Source: Chara braunii
Taxonomy: Eukaryota; Streptophyta; Charophyceae; Charales; Characeae
Length of the DNA stretch: 59,305 nt
NCBI GenBank assembly: GCA_003427395.1
Contig: BFEA01000278.1
Span: 1,420,587 to 1,479,891, forward strand
Reading direction: 5' to 3'
The notes under the pieces were generated by a model that made no database searches, was not told where the DNA came from, and worked only from the letters and a program-made list of their open reading frames with translations. The first letter of the stretch is position 1. Every line of letters begins with the position of its first letter. Positions 19,695-30,426 of the stretch are shown here, one piece after another. The position numbers and the translations under genes were made by a program.

Positions 19695-20222
19695 CAATAG
19701 AAAAATTTCCTAGAATTAAATAATCATTCTAGAGTAAAAATTACATTCTAAATTTTAAATCTTCATTCCATCTTTAAAAATGTCATTCCAATTAAATTTT
19801 AAAATTTTTCGTCTTACTTGAAAACTTTCCTTCCAAGAATGGGGTATCCCTTCTTATTTGAACTGCATGCTAGAGATGGATTGAAAGTCTGGATGAGTTT
19901 ATGAAATATTGTAATTGGACTGTCATTCTATGTAAGGATTTCCTGTCATAAATAGGTTAATCCAATCTAAATCAGAAGATATTTGTTGTAGTAGAATGAA
20001 AGTTTAATTAAAATATTTCATAAACTCGTCCAAACTTTCATTCCATCTTAAACAAATAGATGTAGTTGGAAGGGAAAGTTCGTATTTAGACAGGAACTTA
20101 TCAAATTAAATTGAAAACTTTAGAATTGGACGAACATTGGAATGAGAATTTATAAATATGAAGGATTTTTTTTTTATAGAATGTTTCTTCAACTTTCATT
20201 TCTCGTGGGAATTTTTCTGTTG
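19695..20222. mobile_element. MITE family copy 1 (528 bp, 2-bp target duplication TT)
   Basis: The element starts CAATAGAAAAATTTCC and ends GGAATTTTTCTGTTG, so its ends are inverted repeats. It matches copies at 37321-37842 and 49211-49729 end to end, with hallmark internal words TAATCATTCTAGAG, GCATGCTAGAGATGGA and CATTCCATCTT. Insertion split the minisatellite word AGTCAATTACACATT into AGTCAATT and TTACACATT, which shows a two-base duplication. It has no coding capacity and is AT-rich with internal inverted repeats (ATGAAAGT...ACTTTCAT). Confidence 0.85.
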
Positions 20223-20261
20223 TTACACATTTCTTTTTCTCAAAATCCTGGTAACCTTATC

Positions 20262-21347
20262 CTTTTGACCACGGTTGTCACGCGGGGATCCCCGGGGCCC
20301 AAGCCGGGGTAGAGGTTTCACCCCCGGACCCCCGCCGCGGGGCTACCCGACCCCCGCCCCCGCCAAAACACCCNNNNNNNNNNNNNNNNNNNNNNNNNNN
20401 NNNNNNNNNNNNNNNNNNNNNNNNNNNNNNNNNNNNNNNNNNNNNNNNNNNNNNNNNNNNNNNNNNNNNNNNNNNNNNNNNNNNNNNNNNNNNNNNNNNN
20501 NNNNNNNNNNNNNNNNNNNNNNNNNNNNNNNNNNNNNNNNNNNNNNNNNNNNNNNNNNNNNNNNNNNNNNNNNNNNNNNNNNNNNNNNNNNNNNNNNNNN
20601 NNNNNNNNNNNNNNNNNNNNNNNNNNNNNNNNNNNNNNNNNNNNNNNNNNNNNNNNNNNNNNNNNNNNNNNNNNNNNNNNNNNNNNNNNNNNNNNNNNNN
20701 NNNNNNNNNNNNNNNNNNNNNNNNNNNNNNNNNNNNNNNNNNNNNNNNNNNNNNNNNNNNNNNNNNNNNNNNNNNNNNNNNNNNNNNNNNNNNNNNNNNN
20801 NNNNNNNNNNNNNNNNNNNNNNNNNNNNNNNNNNNNNNNNNNNNNNNNNNNNNNNNNNNNNNNNNNNNNNNNNNNNNNNNNNNNNNNNNNNNNNNNNNNN
20901 NNNNNNNNNNNNNNNNNNNNNNNNNNNNNNNNNNNNNNNNNNNNNNNNNNNNNNNNNNNNNNNNNNNNNNNNNNNNNNNNNNNNNNNNNNNNNNNNNNNN
21001 NNNNNNNNNNNNNNNNNNNNNNNNNNNNNNNNNNNNNNCCCCCGCCCCCGCCAACACTCACCCCGCCCCCGGCCCCGCACCAGCAGCTACCCCGGTCCCA
21101 GGAGTGGTGGGTGTGAACCCGGGGGGGGTCCGGGGTGGGGCATAAAACCCCATTTTTGGGGTTTAGCCCATGTGGTGCGCGCTCTCACTGCGCACCCCCC
21201 ACTATTTTTTTTTTTTTTCAATTTTGTTTTTTTTTTTAATTTTTTTTTTTGGGGGGGGTCTGGAGCCGGGGCTGGGGGTGCCCACCCCCGGAACCCCGGA
21301 CCCCCGCCGGGGCCCCGGGGCCGGGGCTTTACAACCCTGCTTTTGAC
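20262..21347. mobile_element. hAT-like non-autonomous element with GC-rich termini
   Basis: The body 20270-21339 is bounded by perfect 8-bp direct repeats CTTTTGAC (20262-20269 and 21340-21347). The ends are imperfect inverted repeats: CACGGTTGTCACGC on the left and, reverse-complemented, CAGGGTTGTAAAGC on the right (11 of 14 match). Eight-base duplications with C-A-x-G-G ends are the signature of the hAT superfamily. Sub-terminal sequence is extremely GC-rich and self-complementary (CCCCGGGGCC arms). An assembly gap occupies the centre, so a transposase cannot be excluded, though the visible parts are non-coding. Confidence 0.82.
20374..21038. other. Assembly gap (665 N)
   Basis: A run of undetermined bases inside the hAT-like element. 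The flanks are C-rich and palindromic, a plausible cause of assembly failure. Any frame crossing it is meaningless. Confidence 0.99.
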
Positions 21348-22400
21348 TACCGTTTTTTTTATTGCACATTTTTTCATCGGTAGATTGCATGCCTTCCCCC
21401 CACTCAAAATGCGATGTCCCCATCGCACGACTGATTCTCACTCGGAGGTACGGAACCTCGGTCCACCAACTGAGTCAAGAACAACGGTCCACCTGTTCAT
21501 CGAAGTGAGGGTGATCAGTCCTCGTTCGGCAGGTAGCCCCTCATCCTTCTACTTAGTCCGATCTTTTGCCAGTATGGAACGGGCGTCATCTCTGAGGTAC
21601 CACCTCACATCCGACAGGTAGGTCAGTCCAAACCTCCCAGGACCCCGTCTTGCCATAAAGACGTCTCTCACGAACCGTTCCTCACGAGTGGTATTTTCAT
21701 GGATCCGGCCTCTTTCTTTCAAGAGAGTGGGGCTCTCTTTTAGTCTGCGAGTGCAGTTACGAAGACCTCGTAGTTAGTCCTCGAACGGTTGTAATGATCC
21801 GGCAGGGCAGTGTCACTCGCTCTGTGGTAGGTGCGGACTCCACTCGATACCCCACCCGACCCCTCCTTTTGGACAGTGTTGCTCAACTTAATGCGAGCAG
21901 GGGGCCACGCCGCCCCTCTACGGTATGACGTGTGGTTGGGGAGAGCAAACGAGACTTAGAAAAAGAATGGCTCCATGCCCGTTTGGCTCCATGCCCTTGA
22001 CGTTTAGGTTTTTCAACATGAGGCGCAGTTTGAACTACCCAGCTAGAGTTCTTTGTCGGAGTTAGTTCTGGACGACAAACACCAGTCAAAGAGAAAGATA
22101 CCTTGGTCCTTCAACCCTTATCTTTCCTTATGATAAATATGTCACACTAAGACTTTCCCCTTGACGGGTAGAGGTCTTGAGGTCGCAGTGCATGCACGGG
22201 TATCCCCCTCCTGCTGAGGCCTGAGACTAGAAGAAAAGCAAATTCTTCCAGTGGAAATTTCATGTTTTTTTCAATCCGCCTAGGGCCCCTTTATATGTAG
22301 TGCAATTTTCAGGCCTCAAGCAATTCCTCAATGCAATATTTCAGATCCTTCCAACTCATCATTTCTCAAACAGCCATGCAAGGGGACCCTAGGAACAATT
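21348..22400. other. No gene recognised
   Basis: Unique-looking sequence of balanced composition. No frame longer than 70 codons carries a recognisable motif, and no repeat boundaries are visible. Confidence 0.5.
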
Positions 22401-22575
22401 CAAAAGAATGATCGGGGGTCATTCCGAAGAGTCTGGTTAGGGTCATTCTTTCCATTCTAGTCGAATAACCTAGTTAGGATCATTCTTATTCATTCGAGTC
22501 GAACGACCTTGTTAGGACCATTCTTATTCATTCCAGTCGAACGGCCTTGTCAGGTTCGTCCTCATTCATTTTCAA
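22400..22575. repeat. Tandem repeat of about 54 bp, three to four units
   Basis: Units share ATTCATTC, GTCGAACGACCTTGTTAGGA and CATTCTTATTCATTC. The first unit (22405-22450) is the most diverged. Confidence 0.75.
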
Positions 22576-24430
22576 TGTTAGCACCCGAGGGGGTGGGCCT
22601 CGAGGACATGGATCCCATCTTTGTCTTGGGGGTTAGAAGGTGGCCAGTTTTTGCAGTTTTATGCGTGCGGTTTCCTTCATCCTTTCTCAATACAATTTAC
22701 TATCCATGCATACATCCGACTTAGCGTCTAGTGCTCGAGTTGAGGCTTTCATCCTCAAGCAGCGCTAGCCCACCCCGCCGTTCAACCATAGCTCAAGATG
22801 CGGACCCTCTCGTCCTTTTTTCTCTTGCTCACTCTCACAACTTGAGCCCTTGCAACATGATTTTGACTCAGTCGGATTAGGCTCCTAAGGGAGGGTCATT
22901 TTCATGCCCCTCTACACATAGGCTTACTAACCATTTATGAGAATCTGACCACACTCATTCACCCAATAGTTATAAAACAATATCTAGCCCCCCATACTCC
23001 CATCGAGGTTGTTTCCTCCGGTCCTTATCCCAGTGTCTCGGCTAGCATTGAGCATATAAAAAATAGTTCGCGCGAGAGGTAGCAACAACGGTCATCATTA
23101 ACCTGTCTCGCCTTTGTCAACACATGAAGGACTGCGCATAGTCTAGACCATACCCAAAAGACGACCTATATGACTAATTCACCATCTTTTATTCCACATG
23201 CATCCTATATACGCAGTTTTTCTTGGCACGACTCATCTTTCCTCATTGGCCCCTCGCCTCTTGGCCTCTTCAAACTCTTTTGATTACGAGGGCGCATCCC
23301 AGCCTAGCTTACGAGCAAAAACAATATGTTATTTTCATCCTGCGGACATCTCAAATGTTCTATCATCATAGAAAGCCACTACTGTGATCGACTAACCCTT
23401 CCTCATCTTTCTTCCGACCTTGATAGTCCAGATTTTACATCAACCCACTGATAAAACCACCGACTGCATAATTGCCCAAATTCCTCATCCTACTCTATGG
23501 CGTCTCCTTAAAGGTATCAAACTCACGTCTTTCTTCCCCTTCAGGTTTGACTACTTCCTCCGCCTCTTCCTGGTACCGATAACTTGGTGAGGATCCCCCC
23601 CCCACACCTCTCGTTTTTCCTTTTCTTGTTTTCGATCATCCTCGCCGTCGAGCGCATCGGTCCGGCACCGCACAAGTATCAAGGTCTTTGACTGCCGCGA
23701 CGGCCTCCCGTGGCCGGCGTCACGTCCGACTTACGAAAAACCAAAACATAAATTTAAAATAATAATGGCACCCGATCATAATGACATTGTTTTAAGATGC
23801 TCTTAATCGTCAGACTACAACGGCGAGAGGAAGGGAACCGCTGGTACCATTTCGATGCCGCCAACGACAAAACCAAGGGGGATCGCCCCAGCGGGCCCTT
23901 CTCGCTACTTTGATACCCCCACGTCGCCGCCACCTGACCTCGATCCCTGAATCTCCCCGGTGAAAGTCTGACGTCGTACCCACTGATGCTAAGCCCAAGT
24001 CTGGGCTTGGCTCTGACAGACACCTAAGTAAACGGACATCGTGCGACTCGCGGGCCTACCGAAGATGCTTCAAACCCCCCCTGTTGTCAACGTCGTCCTC
24101 CGCCCGTACGCACGAGTCACCGGTAAGTACACCAGTCAAACGACAAAAATCTATTTAGTCCTAGTTTAATCAAAAAATTAAAATTTTAGCCGGCGCCCCT
24201 GCCGGCTCTTCAGTCATCAAAGATAAAAAGAAATCACGCGCGCCTTAAGTCTACGCGCCCACATGCTCTCTACTCTAATCAGCCACTCAGTCAACGTGAA
24301 CCATAGACACAGCCACGCCTCACGCGGTATACTTGGATTTTAAACCAAAACTATTTTCTGTCACCTACAAAAGCCAGGGCGGATACCCTTGTAAGGGTAT
24401 TCGCACTGACATCGCCCTCACAACCTTTTA
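22576..24430. other. No gene recognised
   Basis: Mixed sequence without a supportable gene. The minus-strand frame at 23754-24023 (89 codons) and a nested one have no motif I recognise and use no typical start context. Nothing else seen. Confidence 0.45.
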
Positions 24431-24433
24431 TCC

Positions 24434-25110
24434 TCATGTCACATTGCTCAGCTTGGCGCCCTTTTGTTGGTGAGGCCCAGTCGTGTTTTCCTTTTCTCTT
24501 CCGCTTTCTCCTCCTAGGCTAACTTCCTCTCCTTCACTCTCAACCTGGGGTCGAGTGTCTCTTCCCTTACCCTTGTTGAGTTGTGGGCGCATCCTATCAA
24601 CAACTTTCTCTACCCCTTCGGTTATATGTGGACCCCGAATCATAATCCATGGTCAAGCTCCTCACCTGTTTCCTTGGAGTGCTCCTTGTGACTAACCCAC
24701 TCCTCTGTCTACTGGCAGGGGGTTGGCCCATCCACGGTCACTCACAACTTCCCCCTTTTTCAAGTCTTTTAGTGGTTCCCATCATCCTTTCCATCCTCAG
24801 AACGGAATCGGCCCCCGGCGGGTTCCCAATGAATCTCTCTTACTTCCTCCTCCTCCATTGCTGAAAATTCCAGGTTATTTAATGTCGCTATAACGCGTCT
24901 CATTCCCCCAAGCGAAGCCCAACCAATCCTCTCTTTGTTAGGACCCAGGATATGTCCCTTGAGGGTCCTAGAACACCGTTTTCTTATGATATCATGGTTA
25001 AGCTTTGAGCAATTCCTAGCGAAGTGTCCCACCATAGTACAATATCAACATTATTCCTTGGTGCGATCCCTTTGATCGGGCCGACGTTCGGGTCTTGGAA
25101 CGAGGGTTTC
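24434..25110 (-). pseudogene. Gag nucleocapsid fragment with degenerate CCHC knuckle
   Basis: The minus strand translates to a basic linker ending RPDQRDRTKE, then C-stop-YCTMVGHFARNC, which keeps CX2CX4HX4C spacing despite two stops (about 24990-25060). After the knuckle an 88-residue acidic segment follows to 24769, then a second charged frame to 24434. This layout (basic linker, knuckle, acidic tail) is that of a retrotransposon Gag. No protease or capsid neighbours are visible, so it is an isolated scrap from a third type of element. Confidence 0.6.
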
Positions 25111-25939
25111 TTGCGGCGGCAGTGCGGTGTCGGGCGACGGAAGGCCAATCGGTCGCCCTAATACCGGCAGATTGACCCTTAGAAAAGTTGTCTGAGAGAG
25201 AATCAACCGGGACTTTTGTTCGACCGGATGGGGAAAATTAGGGGTACCCAGACCACCCTAAAACTTAGGTGTGACAACCATCAAGACTAGCCCTCAAAAT
25301 TGGCGAGAGATGTTAACCCTGACGTCTACCATGTTTCTGCCCGCCCCAAGCCTGTTCCCGAAATGGTTAGCCGCGGGGCGAAAATGTGAGGGTAGGTCTA
25401 GGCGTGACCCTTCTACGATGCACAATTGGGGCGGGAAGGAACCCTTGAATATCGCTAATTTTAATATCAAAATTCAAAATGGCGGAAAAAATTAACACGG
25501 TAAAAGGGAGGAGGAAAACAAAATATTCATTAATTTATTTAAAATCTTTGACATTTAATATTTAATGGGATCGCTCTCAATTGTTGAGAATTCTGATAAT
25601 AGAATTGAAAATAAGAAAAAGGATCAAAAACGATTAAGGAGAAAGAAAACAAAAGATTTTCGTTACTTAATTGAATTCCATCAGAATTTATTTTTGACAA
25701 GATTGCTTTTGTTTCCGTTATTTTCGATAATGGAATTAAGAAATAAGAAAAATAAATAAGAATGATAAGAAGGAAGAAAGAAAACATGATTATTGAATGA
25801 TCGCCGAAATTTTGCTCAATTTATTCGCGATCGGAATTAACCCCGGATTATTTATTTACTATATTTCTGACCATCCTCAGTATTTTGCGATGATTGAGGT
25901 TGCTCACATGGCCAATCTGATTTCCCCGAATCCTAGCCT
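25111..25939. other. AT-rich spacer, possible LTR edge
   Basis: Non-coding and A+T-rich from 25440 on, with local inverted repeats such as GAATTGAAAATAAG and GGAATTAAGAAATAAG. A TGTGACAACC near 25270 could be an LTR start but has no partner. Nothing more can be supported. Confidence 0.4.
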
Positions 25940-27240
25940 CACCGCGACCTGTGTGTTATGAGTGCGGGATTAATTGGCTGTCGTACTGTTGCAGTTGTGC
26001 TACTTCGGTCGAGCCGCTCGTCATCATTGTGTTGGTGAGGCCGCTGCTCCGGTTCAGACATCAGGTTCGGAACTATCAGGTTCAGTATGGGCACGGCATC
26101 GGCATGGCACGGTTGTCTCATGGTCGGTGTTGGTTCGGCGATGGTACGATATATCACTGCAGATCCGGGATTACTTCAAGTTCGGCACTGGTATGACAAT
26201 GGTTTGGGCCACTGCACTTCGAGATGATCAACTCAGGTTCGGTTCTGGTTCGACACCGGAGTGGTACATGCCGCTACATTATTTGTAGGTCCGATATCTG
26301 ATTCGGTCTCGGACACATGGTTCGGGGAGGTTCGGTACTATTACGGAGTTGCGACATTTTATGGTATTCGGCGCATTTCAGTTTCGGTATTGATTCGACT
26401 TCGACATAATTCAGGCTCGGCTTTGGCTCGACATCGACGCACTTCAGGCTTCGTTTTGATTCGGCGTTGATAACGGGAGAGACTGCGGCATTTCATAATG
26501 ATTATTTCAGGGTCGGCATTGGCACGGTATGGGTCACGAGAACATGGTTGATAGGGTATGGCGTACGTCATTCGACATGTTTCAAGTTCAGATTTGGGTT
26601 GGCACCGGGATGGTACTGGTTTTATGGCACGATTCGGAACAGGCTCGGACTGTCACGACATGACTTCGCAGGTTCAACATCAACATGGGACGACAGCCTG
26701 GTACTGGTTTTATGGCACGATTCGGCGTCGGGGTTAGATGCGACTCCGGATGAATGGTACAATTTGGTACAGGTCTCGGCAGTCGGAGACGGATCCGGTA
26801 TTGTCACGGAACATTTGCTGTATATTACAGCGGTAGGGATCTGCAGCCTCGAACGACTATGTTAATGGGACTCAATAGTTCCGCATTGGGATTTTTTTTC
26901 ATCATCTTTAGTAAGTACAGTACTAGCGCGGGCATTGTACGGTGTTCGGGATTGGACTATGGCACAGTGTTTGGCCAGTTCGGTGTACGCGCTGGAGATT
27001 TGATTCGGAGCAGGGACGGGGTTGAAACTTTGTTTACTTCTTCACAAGATATTTTCCTCTGAGGTGGCACTCCTTTATCTAACCTGGGGCGATTGCGGCA
27101 TTGGTCTGTCACCGGTCTGGTACGGACGCTGGGGGGTTCCCTGGAATTTCTATGGCAACCCCGGTTGGTACCGTTGGACTGAAACTCCCACCGTGTTGGT
27201 ATTTCGGACTGGGGCACCAGGGCTCTCTGGTGCCTGTGCT
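25940..27240. repeat. Quasi-repeat region rich in GGTTCGG / TTCGGCA words
   Basis: About 1.3 kb in which GGTTCGG, TTCGGCATTGGCACGG, TGGTACTGGTTTTATGGCAC and similar words recur at irregular spacing. One pair is exact: CTGGTTTTATGGCACGATTC occurs near 26618 and 26704. It resembles a long-degraded minisatellite. Plus-strand frames (72-132 codons) are short, with Gly/Thr/Val-rich composition derived from the repeat. It lies upstream of the element 2 PBS and could be part of its 5' LTR. Confidence 0.55.
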
Positions 27241-29324
27241 CCATAAAGGCCTACGGTCTGAGCGCATATAGGGGAGGCTAGCGAGGAAAGTGGGGACAGT
27301 CTACAAGGCGTACCCAGCCCACATCCCGATTCGATGCAGGCTGGGTCAACAAGCTGGGTACGTGTGAGCTGGTAGAAGCGAACGCGCAGGGACTGTAGCG
27401 AGGAGAAAGGGGATGGTCGCCCATGGATGAACGCGCGGGAGAAGGCAAAGGGTTGGTGTGGCGCAGACATGACTTTGCTCGCGGACAGAGCGGCCGGAGC
27501 ATGATGTGCATGGGGAGTGATTGGCTGGACAATCGGATACCTGCAGGAAGGGGGGGTTCTCTCTGCTCCTAGGGGGAGAATCTTCCTTTTCTGTGTGCGA
27601 GGCGTACACAGCGACGACCAATCGTCGCGTGCAAGGCGCTACGAGTCGACTGTTACTACTCGATCTGAGCAAGAATCGAAGAGGGCACTCTTCAGACGGA
27701 GAAGGAGTTTGGGAAGCGGGCAAGGTGTGCGCCGCCCTCAACACCTCCGTGTGCGAGTGGGGGTCAACGGTGTCAGCGGTCTGATGCTGCATCAAGATAG
27801 AGCCGCTGAATTTCGCTGGAGGGAAGCCCGCTTGGAGAGCTCGCAACAGAAGGAGAGGGTCGTGCCTGGTGTACACCTCTCCTCCGAGATCTTCGGTCAG
27901 GGAAGAAAGGGGGCCTGGTTGCGAGACGAGGCGAAAATTGGGCCTGATGTTCTCTGAGCTCAAGCGCCTCACGCAGGATGGGGATGGGGAAACTCCGAGT
28001 GACAAGCCATTCAGGAATACTGCGTACGCAGCGTGTTGGTGTTGGAAAGTGACGGGGCGCAAGAGTGGAGTGTGATAGGGGTCCTCAGTCCACGAGCGTT
28101 CGCATATCATCTACGACGAAGCGAGCCAGGGCTGCAGTGCGACTGCAAGCACGATTCGAGGGGCGCTTGGATATGAGTTTGTCAACTAGCTCACAAAGAG
28201 GGTGGAGTTCGATCTGAGGGCAGGGCAAACCTCGCGTGCACGGCATCGTCGTGAAAAAGGGGGCTGTTAGCGGGCGTAAAGGCAATTGAAGGGCAGGCAC
28301 AAGGGGAGGAACCTGGGCGAGTGGAAGGAAAATTCATGCGCCTGGTGTAAAACGCTCAACGGAGCTCTTGAATCAGTTATTGGGATGCCTCTGTGGATGG
28401 CGGGGCGACACTTCTGAGTGGAGGGCAAGCTTACTTGTCAAGGAGTGATCGGGCCAGAGGAGGAGACAGAGTACTTTCGCCATCAGCGGACTACTAGATA
28501 TTTAACCCACCAGGTGGGCCTGCAACTTGCGACCTGCAAGAAGGGAAGCTAATCATCGCATCCGATCAAGAGGAGAACTGACGAGATCAGGTAAGATTGG
28601 GCAGTGGATGACTGTGTGCGAAAAGATCGGGTGGAGAAAGTGAATCGATACGCCGAAAGATTGCGTGAGAAGGCCTGTACGCATTAATTTAATCCAAGTG
28701 ATGCATCTTGTACCTTTCTTTGTTGGGTGGTGATCAACCGAGACTGTGTACGACGACTCTGACAATCTTCGAGTGTTAAATTATTCAAATTTGTGGAAAA
28801 CATTTCGGGGAAAATCCATCTCGCGCCTAACCAATTAAACCCAGTTTACCGAGACCCTAGTTTTTTTTAGTATTAACTCACCAAAAATTTTGAGAGATTT
28901 CGGCAGATCATGCATCAATCGTCCGCTTGCAGTTGATCAGCAACCGACTACCGACGTTCCTATCAAATTCTAAGTTTTGACTGACTCGCACAGAGATGAC
29001 ATTCTTATATAAAGAGAAGTGGTCGGTCGAACTGCTGACGTCTCTTAGATTAAACTGTTTATTCCTGAAACGCCTTGGGATCAATGAAAGTAAAAGTTAC
29101 CTCTTAATTGGTTGTTCAAGTGGAAAGGGTTTGTTCGACAGCTACGAGATTAGTGGCCAGGTGACTCGGGAAAACGGTGAAACATACGTGCAGAGGCGGG
29201 GTCGAGACTGTGAATGTAGAGAGAGAACAGCGAGATAGAGAGAAGAAAAAAAAAAGAACAGCGGGAGAAAGAGAGAGCGGGGTGGCATATCTAAAGATGA
29301 ATGTGAAAGCTTGCTGCTGTGGAC
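27241..29324. other. No gene recognised; long overlapping ORFs on both strands
   Basis: A 254-codon minus frame (27346-28110) and a 146-codon plus frame (27517-27957) overlap. Both are Arg/Ser/Pro-rich, with no domain and no support for either. The length reflects GC-rich sequence with few stop codons. The region sits where the 5' LTR of element 2 should be, but shares no evident sequence with the 40664-42300 candidate 3' LTR. Confidence 0.45.
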
Positions 29325-29560
29325 TGAGCTGATTTGCCTGTTGACTCTTGAAACTCACTGTTGCGTGGACTTGTGGTATCACCAGCTGACTGTCGAAACT
29401 CGTTGTTGTGCGAACTTGTGGCTCTACTATTTGACTACTGAAACTTGTTGCTGTTCGAGCTTGCTGCTTTACCAGTTCACTATTGAAACTCTTCGCTGTG
29501 AGCTTGTGAGGATTTGTTGCTTTACCTGTTGACTGTTGAAACTCCTTGTTGTGTGAAGTT
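29325..29560. repeat. Minisatellite of about 48 bp, five units
   Basis: Units read GACTGTTGAAACTCGTTGTT, then GTGNGAACTTGTGG and a CTTTACCAG-like tail. Five diverged units are visible ending about 170 bases before the PBS of element 2, so this is probably LTR sequence. Confidence 0.75.
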
Positions 29561-29733
29561 GCTAAATTACAAAAAGAAAGTAGAAAAAAAAATAGGTGGC
29601 GTGACAGGACGCTCCCAACTACGAATGTTGCTGGTCGTTGACGACCTCGAAAGTGGGCGCGGCGAGTGATAGGCGTCGTGGCCCTTGGCTTCAGCGAACA
29701 CTAGTTTCCCCTCCTTGGGTTTCCTCACAACTT

Positions 29734-29751
29734 TGGCACCGTTGCCGGGGA
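29734..29751 (+). promoter_or_regulatory. Primer-binding site, tRNA-Asp type (element 2)
   Basis: TGGCACCGTTGCCGGGGA matches the complement of the tRNA-Asp 3' end at 17 of 18 bases, with a different mismatch from element 1. It marks the 3' edge of the 5' LTR, whose last bases would be around CTCACAACT. Confidence 0.85.
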
Positions 29752-30368
29752 GGGGATTGCACCCCCAAGGCCGCGACCTTCCCCAATCCACGGGGGTGCA
29801 GAAGGAAGTAATTATCTTTGAAGAAACGTTGATTAGTGGATTTTTTTTTATTTTATTTTTTTTAAATTTATTTTTTTGCATTATCTCCTGAATCGGGCGT
29901 TTTTGCGCGAGCCCTACAGGATCCAAAGTTCATCCTCTCGTCGAGGCGAATATTTTGAGACAATTTTCGAAAAATTCTAACGCCTAGATTTTAAAATAAT
30001 CAATTTTCTTTATTTTATTATTTCGAAATTCTCGTTTTCTTTCTTTATTAATTACGAAAAAAAAAAGCTAAATCCGGGGAAAACTCCCGGGACAAAGTTG
30101 TTCGAAATATTTTTCCCGGCATTTTAAGGCATTAGTCGGTGAAAACGGACGTTGTTTGAGCGAACGGCGGAGTCGAACAGAAAAGAAAAGGAAAAGAAAT
30201 AAAAGGGAAAATCAAATTTTTTTGCAATTTTGTATAAATTAAAAAATATATATATATTAGAAAGTGATCCGATAGGTTTATCTCCTTAACCCAGGGGATA
30301 CACACAAAAATAATTCTACGATAATCAGGGGTTTGTGGTGAACGTGCGAACGCGCGCAAGATCCTAAA

Positions 30369-30414
30369 ACCCTAATTAGGGAAAACCCTAGTTAGTCGAA
30401 ACCCTAATTAGGGA
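30369..30414. promoter_or_regulatory. Two palindromic teloboxes
   Basis: CCCTAATTAGGG occurs at 30370-30381 and 30402-30413, with AAACCCTA between and around them. AAACCCTA is the plant-type telomere/telobox word. The palindromic form could bind telobox factors in DNA or fold in RNA. It lies in the leader of element 2. Confidence 0.6.
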
Positions 30415-30426
30415 TTTAGAGGGCAA

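Noticed and set aside
18997-19713. 238-codon plus-strand ORF with hydrophobic repeats
   Set aside because: Derived from the 62-bp minisatellite, whose period rotates the frame; similar runs occur in all three frames.
20275-21621. Frames of 240-448 codons crossing 20.3-21.6 kb on both strands
   Set aside because: They consist mostly of undetermined bases from the assembly gap joined to Gly/Pro/Arg-rich translation of GC palindromes.
23754-24023. 89-codon minus ORF with a nested second frame
   Set aside because: No recognisable motif, no conserved neighbour and no repeat copy in the window.
27346-28110. 254-codon minus-strand ORF
   Set aside because: Overlaps a 146-codon ORF on the other strand, has no motif, and Ser/Arg/Pro composition typical of GC-rich non-coding sequence.
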